Shown: positions 56,804 to 64,000 of the stretch, piece by piece
How positions within the stretch are numbered: position 1 is the stretch's first letter
Layout: each line of letters begins with the position of its first letter
NCBI RefSeq assembly: GCF_013363995.1
Contig: NZ_JABWGO010000005.1
Span: forward strand, 142,711-206,710
Reading direction: 5' to 3'
Source of the DNA: Nonomuraea rhodomycinica
GTDB taxonomy: Bacteria; Actinomycetota; Actinomycetes; Streptosporangiales; Streptosporangiaceae
Length of the DNA: 64,000 nucleotides
Program-made: the position numbers and the translations under genes
Notes under the pieces: generated by a model
Told to the model about the DNA's origin: nothing
Databases searched by the model: none
The model's input: the letters and a program-made list of their open reading frames with translations, nothing else

Positions 56804-57484
56804 ATGCCGGTCACCTACGGGCCCGAACACTGCCGCCCCGACCTGCCGGTCCCGCTCGCGCCGCTGCCCGGCGTGCCCGGGACGGTCCGCCGGGCGCTGG
56901 CCGGGCCGTCGCCGGAGCGCGCCCCGGCCGTGACGGTCGCCTGGGCGCTGGTCACGGCCGCGCTCGCGCTGGCGGCGACGTTCGCGCCGCATCCCGTCTT
57001 CTCCGCCGCCACCTGGCTGGCCGGGGCGTACGTGCTGGCGCGGGTCGTGGCGCTGCCGCTGCTGGTACGGGCGCAGCGGCGCTTCGAACCCGCCTGGCTG
57101 GCCGCGCAGACGCGGGTGCTGCGCGGGCACGGCTTCGACGTCCTGCGCTGCACGGTCGGCGGCCGGGTCTGCGACCTGACCAGGACGGGCGACGTGGCGG
57201 CGCTGACGCGGGCCGCGCCCGGCGCCGAGGTGGTGCTGGAGTTCGGCTACCGGCCGGCGGCGGGCGCGCGCGTCGCGGTCGAGCGGGTCCGCCGCCGGCG
57301 CGCCGAGCTGGAGGTACGGTACGCGCGCTTCGCGCCGGACAGCGGCCGGGTGCGCTTCCCCGACGGCAGCTACGTCATCGGCGCGGGCGGCCGGGTCACG
57401 GCGTGGTCGCTGGCGGGGCGGGTGGTGCTGACCCCGGCGGTTGCGGCCCCGCTGCTGCCCGATCCTGCAGGAGCTCATGCCTGA
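56804..57484 (+). CDS. Hypothetical membrane protein, 226 residues
   Basis: ATG 56804. Two adjacent membrane helices (VTVAWALVTAALALAATFAP and PVFSAATWLAGAYVLARVVALPLL) are followed by a basic cytoplasmic domain of about 120 residues with alternating short strands (DVLRCTVGGRVCDLTRTGDVAAL, AGAEVVLEFGYRP-like). The end (AAPLLPDPAGAHA) overlaps the converging NACHT gene by 89 bases. I do not recognise the family. Confidence 0.65.
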   Translation: MPVTYGPEHCRPDLPVPLAPLPGVPGTVRRALAGPSPERAPAVTVAWALVTAALALAATFAPHPVFSAATWLAGAYVLARVVALPLLVRAQRRFEPAWLAAQTRVLRGHGFDVLRCTVGGRVCDLTRTGDVAALTRAAPGAEVVLEFGYRPAAGARVAVERVRRRRAELEVRYARFAPDSGRVRFPDGSYVIGAGGRVTAWSLAGRVVLTPAVAAPLLPDPAGAHA

Positions 57485-59351
57485 ACTGGTAGTACGGCCC
57501 GGTCCGGCGCAGCACCCCGCGCTCGTAGGCGTCGCGCAGGAACGCCATCAGCCGCAGCGGCAGCACCCGCCGGAACGCGAACCACGCCCGGACGTTGACG
57601 AACCGCCCCCAGGCGCTCGGCGCCATCATCGTGGTGCCGAACCCGGCGGCCCCGAGCACCGCGCCGGAGGCGCAGCCGATGAGCGTCTGCTCCCACCGGT
57701 CGAGGGTGAGCAGCCACACCTGGTCCCTGACCCGCAGCCCGGTCTCCATCCACCAGCCGAGGTAGGCGCCCACGGCGAGCCCGACCAGGCCGCCCGCGGC
57801 GAAGGCCAGCAGCACGGCCGCCCGGTCGTTGCGCAGGAAGCCGTCGGGCGTGCCGGCCTTGTCGGCGTTGGCGGGGGCGAGGGCCAGGGAGGCGGCCAGG
57901 AAGCCGAGCAGGAACACCGCGCCCTCGGTGAGCGCGTAGCTCACCCCGTCGTACAGCACCAGGACGATCACCATGCCGGGCGCCACGCACACCAGGCCCT
58001 GGCCGAGGCGGCGTAGCAGGTAGCGCCGGGTCAGCGTCTTGCGCAGCCGCGGCCGCGCCTCACGCGGGTGGTGCTGCCTTGCCAGCGACACCGCGAGACC
58101 GCCGGCCAGCCCGATCGCCAGGCCGAACCACCAGCCGATCGCCCTCAGCCCGAACAGCGCGAACACGGCGGTGCAGAGCGGCCCGAAGATCACCATGCCG
58201 AGCACGGTCTGGAAGGCCGGGATCACCGCGCGGGGCAGCGCGTGGTGCAGTTCCCACCAGGCCAGGTCGTGGGTCCCTCTGCCGCGCAGGAACGTGGCCA
58301 GGGTCCGGAGGTAGCGGGCCGCCTCCTCGGGGGTCCACGGCTGGTCGGCCTCCGGCTCCGGGCGGTAGACGGCCGGCACGAACCCGGCGACCAGGCCCTT
58401 CCTGATCTGCTCGGCGGTGCCGTCGATGCGCGGGGTGTGGCCGCTCTCGCAGATGCGCGCCGCCAGGAAGATCATCAGCGGGGTGTCGAGCGCCTCGGCC
58501 AGCGGGCCCCTCGGCTCCGCGCGCAGCCGGGCCACGAGCGCGGCGGCCTCCGGCACGTCGCCCCAGCGCGACTCCAGGTATCCGGCGACGCCCGCGGCGT
58601 CCACCGGCAGCAGCCGCAGGACCGGCGTCCCGTCGAGCCTGCGGGTGACCGGGCCGGTGAACGCGTCGACGCGGCTGGTCAGCACGTACGGCGAGCTGGA
58701 CCAGTCCTCGTCGATGGCCCTGATCACCTCGGCGCGGCGCGCCGGCGGCACCTCGTCGAAGCCGTCGAAGACGGCCAGCAGGCTGCCGCTCCTGATCAGC
58801 CGCTCCAGCGCGAGCGGGTCACCCCGCAGGAACGGGTACTCCGCGGACAGCCGCAGCGCCACCCACGCGCGCAGCGTCAGCCGGGGCTCCCACGACGACA
58901 GCGGCAGCGTGACCGGGATCGGCCGGTGCTGCACCGAGGGCATGCGCAGCGCGAGGAGCAGGCCGAGCGTGGTCTTGCCCGAGCCCCGCTCCCCCGTCAC
59001 CACCACGCTCTGCCTGCGGCTGAGCAGGTGGTCGGCCAGGTCCTCGACCGTCGCGGGCAGCGCGCCGCCGGACTCGCACCGGACGGGGATGCCGCGGCTG
59101 TGCGGGACGTCGCGGTTGCCGGCCTCCCGCCTGGCCGCCTGCATGACCTCGTCGGACAGCCGGTCGGCCAGGTCGGAGGCGCTGTCCGGGGGCCGCGCGC
59201 GGCGCAGGGTGCCGACGTAGGCCACGACCAGGGCGGCTGCGGCGATGACCGCCTCGACGTTGGACCAGCCGCCCACCGCCAGCCGTACGACGGCCAGCAG
59301 GACGAACGCCAGCGGCAGGACGACCAGGACCGCGGTCCGCACTCTGCGCAT
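57396..59351 (-). CDS. Membrane-anchored NACHT-domain NTPase
   Basis: 651 residues. Two N-terminal helices (AVLVVLPLAFVLLAVVRLAVGG and VIAAAALVVAYVG) anchor a cytoplasmic NACHT domain: Walker A VVTGERGSGKTTL (about 120-129), the LSSWEPR segment, Walker B LLAVFDGFDEVP (about 191-202) with the NACHT-type extra acidic residue, then a sensor region YVLTSRVDAF. From about 370 to 560 come roughly six more membrane helices, and the C-terminus ends GPYYQFRHELLQDRAA, a motif common at the end of such proteins. NACHT ATPases oligomerise on sensing a ligand; several bacterial ones act in antiphage defence. The start is directly behind the stop of the isoprenoid-synthase-like gene. Confidence 0.9.
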   Translation of the reverse strand: MRRVRTAVLVVLPLAFVLLAVVRLAVGGWSNVEAVIAAAALVVAYVGTLRRARPPDSASDLADRLSDEVMQAARREAGNRDVPHSRGIPVRCESGGALPATVEDLADHLLSRRQSVVVTGERGSGKTTLGLLLALRMPSVQHRPIPVTLPLSSWEPRLTLRAWVALRLSAEYPFLRGDPLALERLIRSGSLLAVFDGFDEVPPARRAEVIRAIDEDWSSSPYVLTSRVDAFTGPVTRRLDGTPVLRLLPVDAAGVAGYLESRWGDVPEAAALVARLRAEPRGPLAEALDTPLMIFLAARICESGHTPRIDGTAEQIRKGLVAGFVPAVYRPEPEADQPWTPEEAARYLRTLATFLRGRGTHDLAWWELHHALPRAVIPAFQTVLGMVIFGPLCTAVFALFGLRAIGWWFGLAIGLAGGLAVSLARQHHPREARPRLRKTLTRRYLLRRLGQGLVCVAPGMVIVLVLYDGVSYALTEGAVFLLGFLAASLALAPANADKAGTPDGFLRNDRAAVLLAFAAGGLVGLAVGAYLGWWMETGLRVRDQVWLLTLDRWEQTLIGCASGAVLGAAGFGTTMMAPSAWGRFVNVRAWFAFRRVLPLRLMAFLRDAYERGVLRRTGPYYQFRHELLQDRAAAGPQPPGSAPPAPPATTP

Positions 59352-60341
59352 CTACGAGGCTCTCTTCGGGGGGATGGCGTGGGTGCCGCCGGCCAGCAGG
59401 AGCCCCAGCGGGCTGTCCTGCCTTGTCCGGGCGCGCCGGGACCGGTGGCGTTTGAGCACGTCGGCCGCCAGGACGAGGAGCAGCGTCGCGACGAAGGGCC
59501 GGGCGGCGGCCCGCCCGTAGCTGGCGGCCAGCCGGGGCCGCAGGGCGCGCAGCCGGGCACCGACCTCGGCCAGGCTGACCTCGCCCCGGTTGAGCGGGGT
59601 TCCGATGCCGTCGCGCAGGTCGGCGTCCTGGTCGAGGTAGTCGTCCAGGAGCTGCAGCGCCTCGCCCGCCTCCATGACCGTGTCGCGCTGCACCACGCTC
59701 ATGTCCGGATGCACCAGCCCGAACAGCACGACGCACGCCAGCCCGCCCTTCCCCCTGGTGATCTTGCCGAGCTGCGCCGCCGGGGTGGCGGGGTCGCGCT
59801 GCCGCCGGGAGAGCACCTGGTAGTCGTGCAGTTCGAGCAGCGCGGTGTGCCAGAGCTCGCCGGGGGCGCGCCGGCGGATCTCCGCGTAGAGGGCGGCCAG
59901 CAGCCGCCGGTGACGATCACTGGGTACGGGACGGCCGCCGGGTGCCGGCTCCCCGGCTCCGAACAAGGACGCCACCCAGGAGTCGATCTCCGGGTCCTCG
60001 CCGTTGTCGATCAGGTCGTCGTAGAGCCGGGCGACCGATCCGGCGAGCATGGCCAGCTCGCCGTCACAGGGCCGGCCCGCCATCCTGGCGTAGGCCCGGA
60101 TGCCGATGTTGAAGGTCAGCGCGGTGCCCCGCAGCGAGGCGATCATCGCCTCGCGCTCGGGCCCGGCCAGCACGTCGCGGACGATCGGTTCGACCGCCCG
60201 CTCGAAGTCGCGCACGGCGGCGGGAGCGCACGCGACCGCGTCCTTGAGCGCGACGGGGAGGGCGATCGCCGGCCGGGCACAACGCGCAACGGTCAGTAGG
60301 TCGCGGATCACGACGCTCCCATCGGCAGACGGTGAGCGCAT
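59352..60341 (-). CDS. Class I isoprenoid-synthase-fold enzyme
   Basis: 329 residues from ATG 60341 (GTG 60311, with GGGAG upstream, is an alternative). Two Asp-rich motifs of the trans-prenyltransferase/terpene-synthase fold are intact: RLYDDLIDNGED (DDxxD, about 108-112) and LQLLDDYLDQDAD (DDxxD, about 233-237), each with space for the diphosphate-binding Mg2+ ions. The helical pattern between them fits the fold, but sequence outside is not typical of GGPP or squalene synthases. It may make or cyclise a prenyl chain. Its TAG stop abuts the NACHT ATG with no gap, so the two form one transcription unit. Confidence 0.85.
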   Translation of the reverse strand: MRSPSADGSVVIRDLLTVARCARPAIALPVALKDAVACAPAAVRDFERAVEPIVRDVLAGPEREAMIASLRGTALTFNIGIRAYARMAGRPCDGELAMLAGSVARLYDDLIDNGEDPEIDSWVASLFGAGEPAPGGRPVPSDRHRRLLAALYAEIRRRAPGELWHTALLELHDYQVLSRRQRDPATPAAQLGKITRGKGGLACVVLFGLVHPDMSVVQRDTVMEAGEALQLLDDYLDQDADLRDGIGTPLNRGEVSLAEVGARLRALRPRLAASYGRAAARPFVATLLLVLAADVLKRHRSRRARTRQDSPLGLLLAGGTHAIPPKRAS

Positions 60342-60455
60342 GATGACACGGCGCAGGGCCGCGGTAAATACGGCCTTCGCCGTGCGGCGGCGCGGTCCGG
60401 GCGGTCAGGGGCGGCGGGGTGGTCAGGGTCGGCGGGGCGGTGGGACGGCGGGCGG

Positions 60456-61232
60456 TCAGGGACGGCGGGCGATCAGGACCTCGGTGGTCCTGCGCTCCTC
60501 CCACACGCCCGAGGGGCGCGCGGCCAGCAGCGCCCGGCGCACCTCCTCCGTGAACGCCGCCAGCCGGTCGCCCAGCCGGGCGGGCGCGCTGTAGGAGAAC
60601 GAGAGCTGGAGTCCCACCAGCTCGTCGACGCCCATCGACACCGTCCGCTCGAACCGGGCCGACTCGACGCGGCCGAACGGCGAGCCCGCGAGCACCTCGT
60701 CGTGGTGCTCACCGGTCGCCTGGAACGAGCCGAGGGCCCGCTGCTTGTCCAGCCCGGACTCGTTCAGGCCGAACGCGGCGCGCACCGGCCGCACCACGGC
60801 CTCCCACGGCGGCTCCCCCTCCTCCCGGGTGGGCCCCACGAGGGCCACCGCCCCGTGCGCGGGCAGCAGGGCGTCGAGGTCGGCGAGCACGGCCCGGCGG
60901 TCCATCCAGTGGAACGACCTGCCCATGACGACGTGGTCGAACGGCGGCAGCGCGCGCAGCGTGGCGGAGTCGCCGCGGATCCACCGGATGTCCCCCGCCG
61001 CCCCGCCGGCCAGGCGGCGGCCCTCGGCCAGCATCTCCTCGTCGGGGTCCACGGCCAGCACCGCGCGCACCCGCCCGGCCAGGGGGATCGCGACAGTGCC
61101 CGGCCCGCAGCCGAGGTCCAGCACGACGCCGTCCGGGCCGAACGCGCGGGCCAGGTGACCGATGGCCTGCTCGCCGTGGTCGCTGCGGTATCGCGCGTAA
61201 TAGGTGGCCGCGCCGCCGAAGAGGTCCGTCAC
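60456..61232 (-). CDS. Class I SAM-dependent methyltransferase
   Basis: 258 residues from GTG 61232, which has a TATGCT box seven bases upstream; an in-frame ATG at 61244 lies inside that box. Motif I VLDLGCGPGTVAIPL, acidic VDPDEEML, motif II/III FDHVVMGRSFHWMD and ALLPAHGAVALVG. The opening TDLFGGAATYYARYRSDH is typical of the UbiE/Methyltransf_11 type methylases of small molecules. Substrate unknown. It is separated from the isoprenoid-synthase-like gene by about 110 bases with short GGCGGG-type repeats, so co-transcription is possible. Confidence 0.9.
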   Translation of the reverse strand: MTDLFGGAATYYARYRSDHGEQAIGHLARAFGPDGVVLDLGCGPGTVAIPLAGRVRAVLAVDPDEEMLAEGRRLAGGAAGDIRWIRGDSATLRALPPFDHVVMGRSFHWMDRRAVLADLDALLPAHGAVALVGPTREEGEPPWEAVVRPVRAAFGLNESGLDKQRALGSFQATGEHHDEVLAGSPFGRVESARFERTVSMGVDELVGLQLSFSYSAPARLGDRLAAFTEEVRRALLAARPSGVWEERRTTEVLIARRP

Positions 61233-61239
61233 GGATGGG

Positions 61240-61245
61240 AGCATA
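61240..61245 (-). promoter_or_regulatory. -10 box TATGCT, leaderless methyltransferase gene
   Basis: TATGCT ends seven bases before GTG 61232. Confidence 0.5.
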
Positions 61246-61283
61246 GACAGGTTTGGAAGCGTTCAAGGGAAGGTTCTCGATCG

Positions 61284-61961
61284 GTGAGGCGGCTACTCAC
61301 GGTCCTGCTGCTCGCGTCGGCCGCGGTGGGGATCTCGCTCCCGGCCCGGGCGCACAACGTGCTCATCAGCAGCGACCCCAAGGACGGGGCGGCGCTGTCG
61401 GCCGCGCCCGCGCAGATCACGCTGGTGTTCGACCAGGCCGTGCGCCAGGGGTACGCGCAGGTGGGCGTCACGGGCCCCGACGGGGCGGCGATGGCCGACG
61501 GGGCCGCGTCCGTGGCCACGGAGAAGGTCACGCTCAAGGTCAAGCCGCTGACGGCGGCCGGCGCCTACGTGGTGGGCTACCGGATCCTGTCGGCCGACGG
61601 GCACCCGGTGACCGGCAAGATCACCTTCCGCCTGACGGCCCCGGCCTCCGCGGCACCCTCCACGGCGCCCGAGACGGCGGGGCAGACGGAGGCTCAGACG
61701 GCGGCTCAGACGCCGCCCGCGACGCCGCCCGGCACGGTGACGGCCTCGGACGCCGCCGACAGCGCCCGGGCGGCCGAGGCGGCGGCCAACGGCGGGGCGG
61801 GCATGGCCGTGGTGTGGATCGTGGCCGCGCTCCTGCTGCTCGCGGCCGGCACCGGCGTCGCCCTGCGCCGCGCCCGCCCCGCCGAGACCGGCCAGGGAGG
61901 GGACGCACCGGCGACGGACGCCTCTCGTGCGGGCGGGCCGGACGGGGAGGGCCGGGCGTGA
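61284..61961 (+). CDS. copC: CopC-domain copper-binding protein, membrane-anchored
   Basis: 225 residues from GTG 61284. Signal peptide LLTVLLLASAAVGISLPARA is followed immediately by AHNVLISSDPKDGA, where the N-terminal His of the mature protein is a copper ligand in CopC; SADGHPVTGKITFRL holds the second His near the end of the domain. A Pro/Ala/Thr linker leads to a C-terminal membrane helix (VVWIVAALLLLAAGTGVAL). Binds copper outside the membrane and passes it to CopD. Stop and the copD start overlap as GTGA. Confidence 0.92.
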   Translation: MRRLLTVLLLASAAVGISLPARAHNVLISSDPKDGAALSAAPAQITLVFDQAVRQGYAQVGVTGPDGAAMADGAASVATEKVTLKVKPLTAAGAYVVGYRILSADGHPVTGKITFRLTAPASAAPSTAPETAGQTEAQTAAQTPPATPPGTVTASDAADSARAAEAAANGGAGMAVVWIVAALLLLAAGTGVALRRARPAETGQGGDAPATDASRAGGPDGEGRA

Positions 61962-62995
61962 GCGTCGAGCAGCGCGAGGCTCCCCCGCGCTCCCGCGCCC
62001 TCGGCGGCGGCGCGGTGGCCGGGGTGTTCCTGGCCTGCGCCGTCGTCTCGGCCGTGGTCGCCTCGGGGCTGACCGCGCAGGAGGCCGTGCCGGGCATCCC
62101 CATGCCGGGCCCCGTCGTCGCGTACGGCCTGCCGGTCGTGCGGGTGGTGCTCGACCTGGCCGCCGTGGCGGTGGTCGGCATGAGCCTGCTGCCCAAGCTG
62201 CTCGGCTTCGACCACCCCGGGCGCACCGAGCCGGTCATGCGCCGCGTGCGCCCGCTGACCGTCACCGCCGCCTGGGTGTGGGCGGCGAGCGCGCTGCTGA
62301 CGATCGTGTTCCAGACGGCCGAGCTGAACCCCGGGTCCGTGCCCACGCCCGCGATGATCGCCGATTACGTGGACAGCGTCGGCACCGGGCAGGGGCTGCT
62401 GTTCAGCGCCGCCTGCGCGCTGGCCGCGGCCGGCATCGGGCTCATGGCCGTGCGCTTCGGCGAGAAGGTCCCGGCCGAGCTGCGGATCGTGGTGGCGCTG
62501 TTCGGGCTGCTGCCGATCCCGGTGACCGGCCACGCGGTGAACTCCGTCTGGCACGACCCGATCATGATCTCGATGGAGAGCCACGTGATGGGCGCGGCGG
62601 CCTGGGCGGGCGGGCTGGCGGCGGTGACGGTGTTCGTCGCGCCGCGCCGCGAGCTGCTGGCGGTCGTGCTGCCGCGCTTCTCCAGGATCGCCACGGTCTG
62701 CCTGCTGGTGGTGAGCCTGTCCGGGCTGGTCACGGGGCTCGGGACGATGGCGCTCACGCCCGGCGTCGAGCTGCCGGGCGCGATCCTCACCAGTGAGTAC
62801 GGCCTGCTGGTGGTGGCCAAGCTGGCCCTGGCGGCGCTGCTGGTGCCGCTGGCCGCGCACATCCGCTTCCGGCTGCTGCCGGCGATCCGCGGCGGCGCGG
62901 CCACGGCCGTGGTCGCGTGGGTGACGGCCGAGCTGGCCGTCATGGGCCTCGCCTACGGGGTCGCGGTGGCGATCACCCGGGCCTCGATCGGCTGA
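61958..62995 (+). CDS. copD: CopD-domain copper-import membrane protein
   Basis: 345 residues from GTG 61958, overlapping the copC stop. About eight to nine helices; histidines that could carry copper sit at helix ends (PVTGHAVNSVWHDP, SMESHVMGAAAWAGGL). The pair is the usual CopC-CopD copper-uptake module, often supplying cytochrome oxidase or other cuproenzymes. The 3' end overlaps the next, converging gene by 43 bases. Confidence 0.9.
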   Translation: MSVEQREAPPRSRALGGGAVAGVFLACAVVSAVVASGLTAQEAVPGIPMPGPVVAYGLPVVRVVLDLAAVAVVGMSLLPKLLGFDHPGRTEPVMRRVRPLTVTAAWVWAASALLTIVFQTAELNPGSVPTPAMIADYVDSVGTGQGLLFSAACALAAAGIGLMAVRFGEKVPAELRIVVALFGLLPIPVTGHAVNSVWHDPIMISMESHVMGAAAWAGGLAAVTVFVAPRRELLAVVLPRFSRIATVCLLVVSLSGLVTGLGTMALTPGVELPGAILTSEYGLLVVAKLALAALLVPLAAHIRFRLLPAIRGGAATAVVAWVTAELAVMGLAYGVAVAITRASIG

Positions 62996-64000
62996 CGGCC
63001 CGCCCGGCCGCTCCACCACTCGAAGGCCAGCCAGGCGGCCAGCAGCCCCGCTCCCGCCCAGAGCGCCGAGCCGGCCGCCAGGGGCGGGGCGCCGAGCAGG
63101 CCGCTCTGGCCCTTGATCGCGCCGTACACCTGGCCCATGAGGGCGCTCTGCGCGGCCAGGGCGCCGTAGACGGCGGCGGTGACGCCGACGGACCCGACGA
63201 CCGCCCTGGCCACCGGCTGCCGCACCGCGAACGCGAGGTCCACGCACAGCCCGCCCACGACGAGGAAGAACGGCACGGCCGACGGCGGGAAGCCGGTGAA
63301 GGTGAGCAGCGGCCAGATCAGCGTGCGGAACCCGACGTAGGCCGCGGCCACCAGCGTCGCCGCGCCGAACCTGCCGATCAGCATGCGGGCCGCGACGAGC
63401 ACGCCGAGCCCGGCGACCACCGCGTACACGGGGTACAGGGCGTCCGGCACGGGCAGCGAGAACGCGGTCATCATCGCCCGGTCGACGGGCCGGCCCATCT
63501 GGTCGGCCGCGAACCGCAGCAGGATCGGCTCGGCGTAGGTGGCGTGGTTGTCCCACGCGCCGATCGACAGCACGCCGTACTCCTGGTGCTGCTCGGGGAA
63601 GTGCACGTTCTCCAGGAAGAACGCGAGGAACGCCCCCAGCAGCACCGTGCGCTCCCGCCCCGGAGGCGCCCCCATGAACCAGCCCCGGACCACCCCGGCG
63701 ATCATGAAGAACGTTCCAAGGTAGAGCATGATGTGCGACGGGCTCCACGAGGTGATGTCGAGCCCGTTGACGCGGTGGTTGATCAGGTCGAGCGGCACCG
63801 CGACCAGGAACACGCCGGTGCCCCACTGGATGAGCCGCAGGGCGGCCTTGTCCACGCCGTAGCCGGTGTAGCCGTGGACGATGGTCAGGCCGAGGGCCAC
63901 GGCGGTGCCGGCGGAGTTGAGCAGGTGGGGCGGGGCGAGGTCGTCGCGCAGCCACTTGAAGTGCCACGAGACGTCCCAGGCCGAGCCGAGCAGCTTGAGC
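62953..64000 (-). CDS. Multi-pass membrane protein, 5' end beyond window
   Basis: At least 348 residues; the frame stays open to the right edge, with LKLLGSAWDVSWHFKWLRDD at the edge, so the start lies outside. About nine or ten helices (GTGVFLVAVPLDLINH, HIMLYLGTFFMIAGVV, LVAAAYVGFRTLIWPLL, VPFFLVVGGLCVDLAF and others). The loop FFLENVHFPEQHQEYG contains clustered histidines. Next to copC-copD such proteins may take part in copper handling, but I do not recognise the family. Converges on copD with a 43-base overlap. Confidence 0.75.
   Translation of the reverse strand, partial: LKLLGSAWDVSWHFKWLRDDLAPPHLLNSAGTAVALGLTIVHGYTGYGVDKAALRLIQWGTGVFLVAVPLDLINHRVNGLDITSWSPSHIMLYLGTFFMIAGVVRGWFMGAPPGRERTVLLGAFLAFFLENVHFPEQHQEYGVLSIGAWDNHATYAEPILLRFAADQMGRPVDRAMMTAFSLPVPDALYPVYAVVAGLGVLVAARMLIGRFGAATLVAAAYVGFRTLIWPLLTFTGFPPSAVPFFLVVGGLCVDLAFAVRQPVARAVVGSVGVTAAVYGALAAQSALMGQVYGAIKGQSGLLGAPPLAAGSALWAGAGLLAAWLAFEWWSGRAGRQPIEARVIATATP

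Noticed and set aside
1-64000. tRNA, rRNA, insertion sequence or prophage genes
   Set aside because: I found no cloverleaf-like segments, transposase or integrase motifs or phage proteins; rnpB is the only structural RNA seen.

Overview
This window comes from a high-GC actinomycete. The lineage evidence is a SepH cell-division protein, a DUF4193 zinc-ribbon protein, a cysteine-tailed ferrochelatase, a conserved RNase H/zinc-ribbon/Nif3 operon known from mycobacteria, and many leaderless genes. Gene content and the large repeat-rich proteins point to Streptosporangiales (a Nonomuraea-like genome), but that is an inference; no species can be named from the sequence alone. It reads as chromosome: I see no transposase, phage, CRISPR or tRNA.

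Layout. 1-4.4 kb: the start of a trehalose-6-phosphate synthase (otsA) running off the left edge, a conserved hypothetical, a DUF4193 protein and a two-component system. 4.4-12.9 kb: inositol-phosphatase-like enzyme translationally coupled to an S9 peptidase, divergent ferrochelatase, lytic transglycosylase, MFS transporter, polysaccharide deacetylase, sugar-lactone oxidase. 12.9-23.7 kb: low-complexity membrane proteins, a degenerate subtilase, a giant SepH, a coupled pair of bacterial-PH membrane proteins, a PEBP lipoprotein. 24-33 kb: a SulP-carbonic anhydrase fusion, tandem-repeat islands, an erm rRNA methyltransferase with a leader-peptide attenuator, a NarL-type two-component system and a secreted hydrolase. 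33.8-37.1 kb: an acetyltransferase/second IF-1 operon with its own promoter, upstream ORF and RBS-sequestering hairpin; a secreted aminopeptidase; RNase P RNA. 37.2-43.1 kb: an autoregulated-looking MerR gene, DUF1697, the RNase H/zinc-ribbon/Nif3 operon and a Baeyer-Villiger-type monooxygenase. 43.3-54.5 kb: M19 dipeptidase, an expanded TetR, a GNAT, an Nramp-like transporter, a WYL regulator and an acyl-CoA dehydrogenase pair with acyl-CoA synthetase. 54.6-64 kb: orphan histidine kinase, TetR, an isoprenoid-synthase-like/NACHT gene pair, a methyltransferase, CopC/CopD, and a membrane protein running off the right edge.

Three themes run through the window. First, two antibiotic-response-like loci (erm at 27.6-28.6 kb and GNAT-infA at 33.8-35.0 kb) share one architecture: promoter with GAAAACA just upstream of a TTG -35 box, 17-bp spacer, short leader ORF, then a hairpin that can pair with the downstream Shine-Dalgarno. 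That looks like WhiB7-type transcriptional control plus translational attenuation, with an alternative IF-1 as an unexpected output. Second, leaderless starts are common: a TANNNT box (often TAGGGT) lies 6-8 nt before the start codon of at least a dozen genes, and I used it to choose starts. Third, tandem repeats with many unrelated unit lengths (13 to 93 bp) occur both between genes and as in-frame inserts inside regulators, enzymes and SepH.
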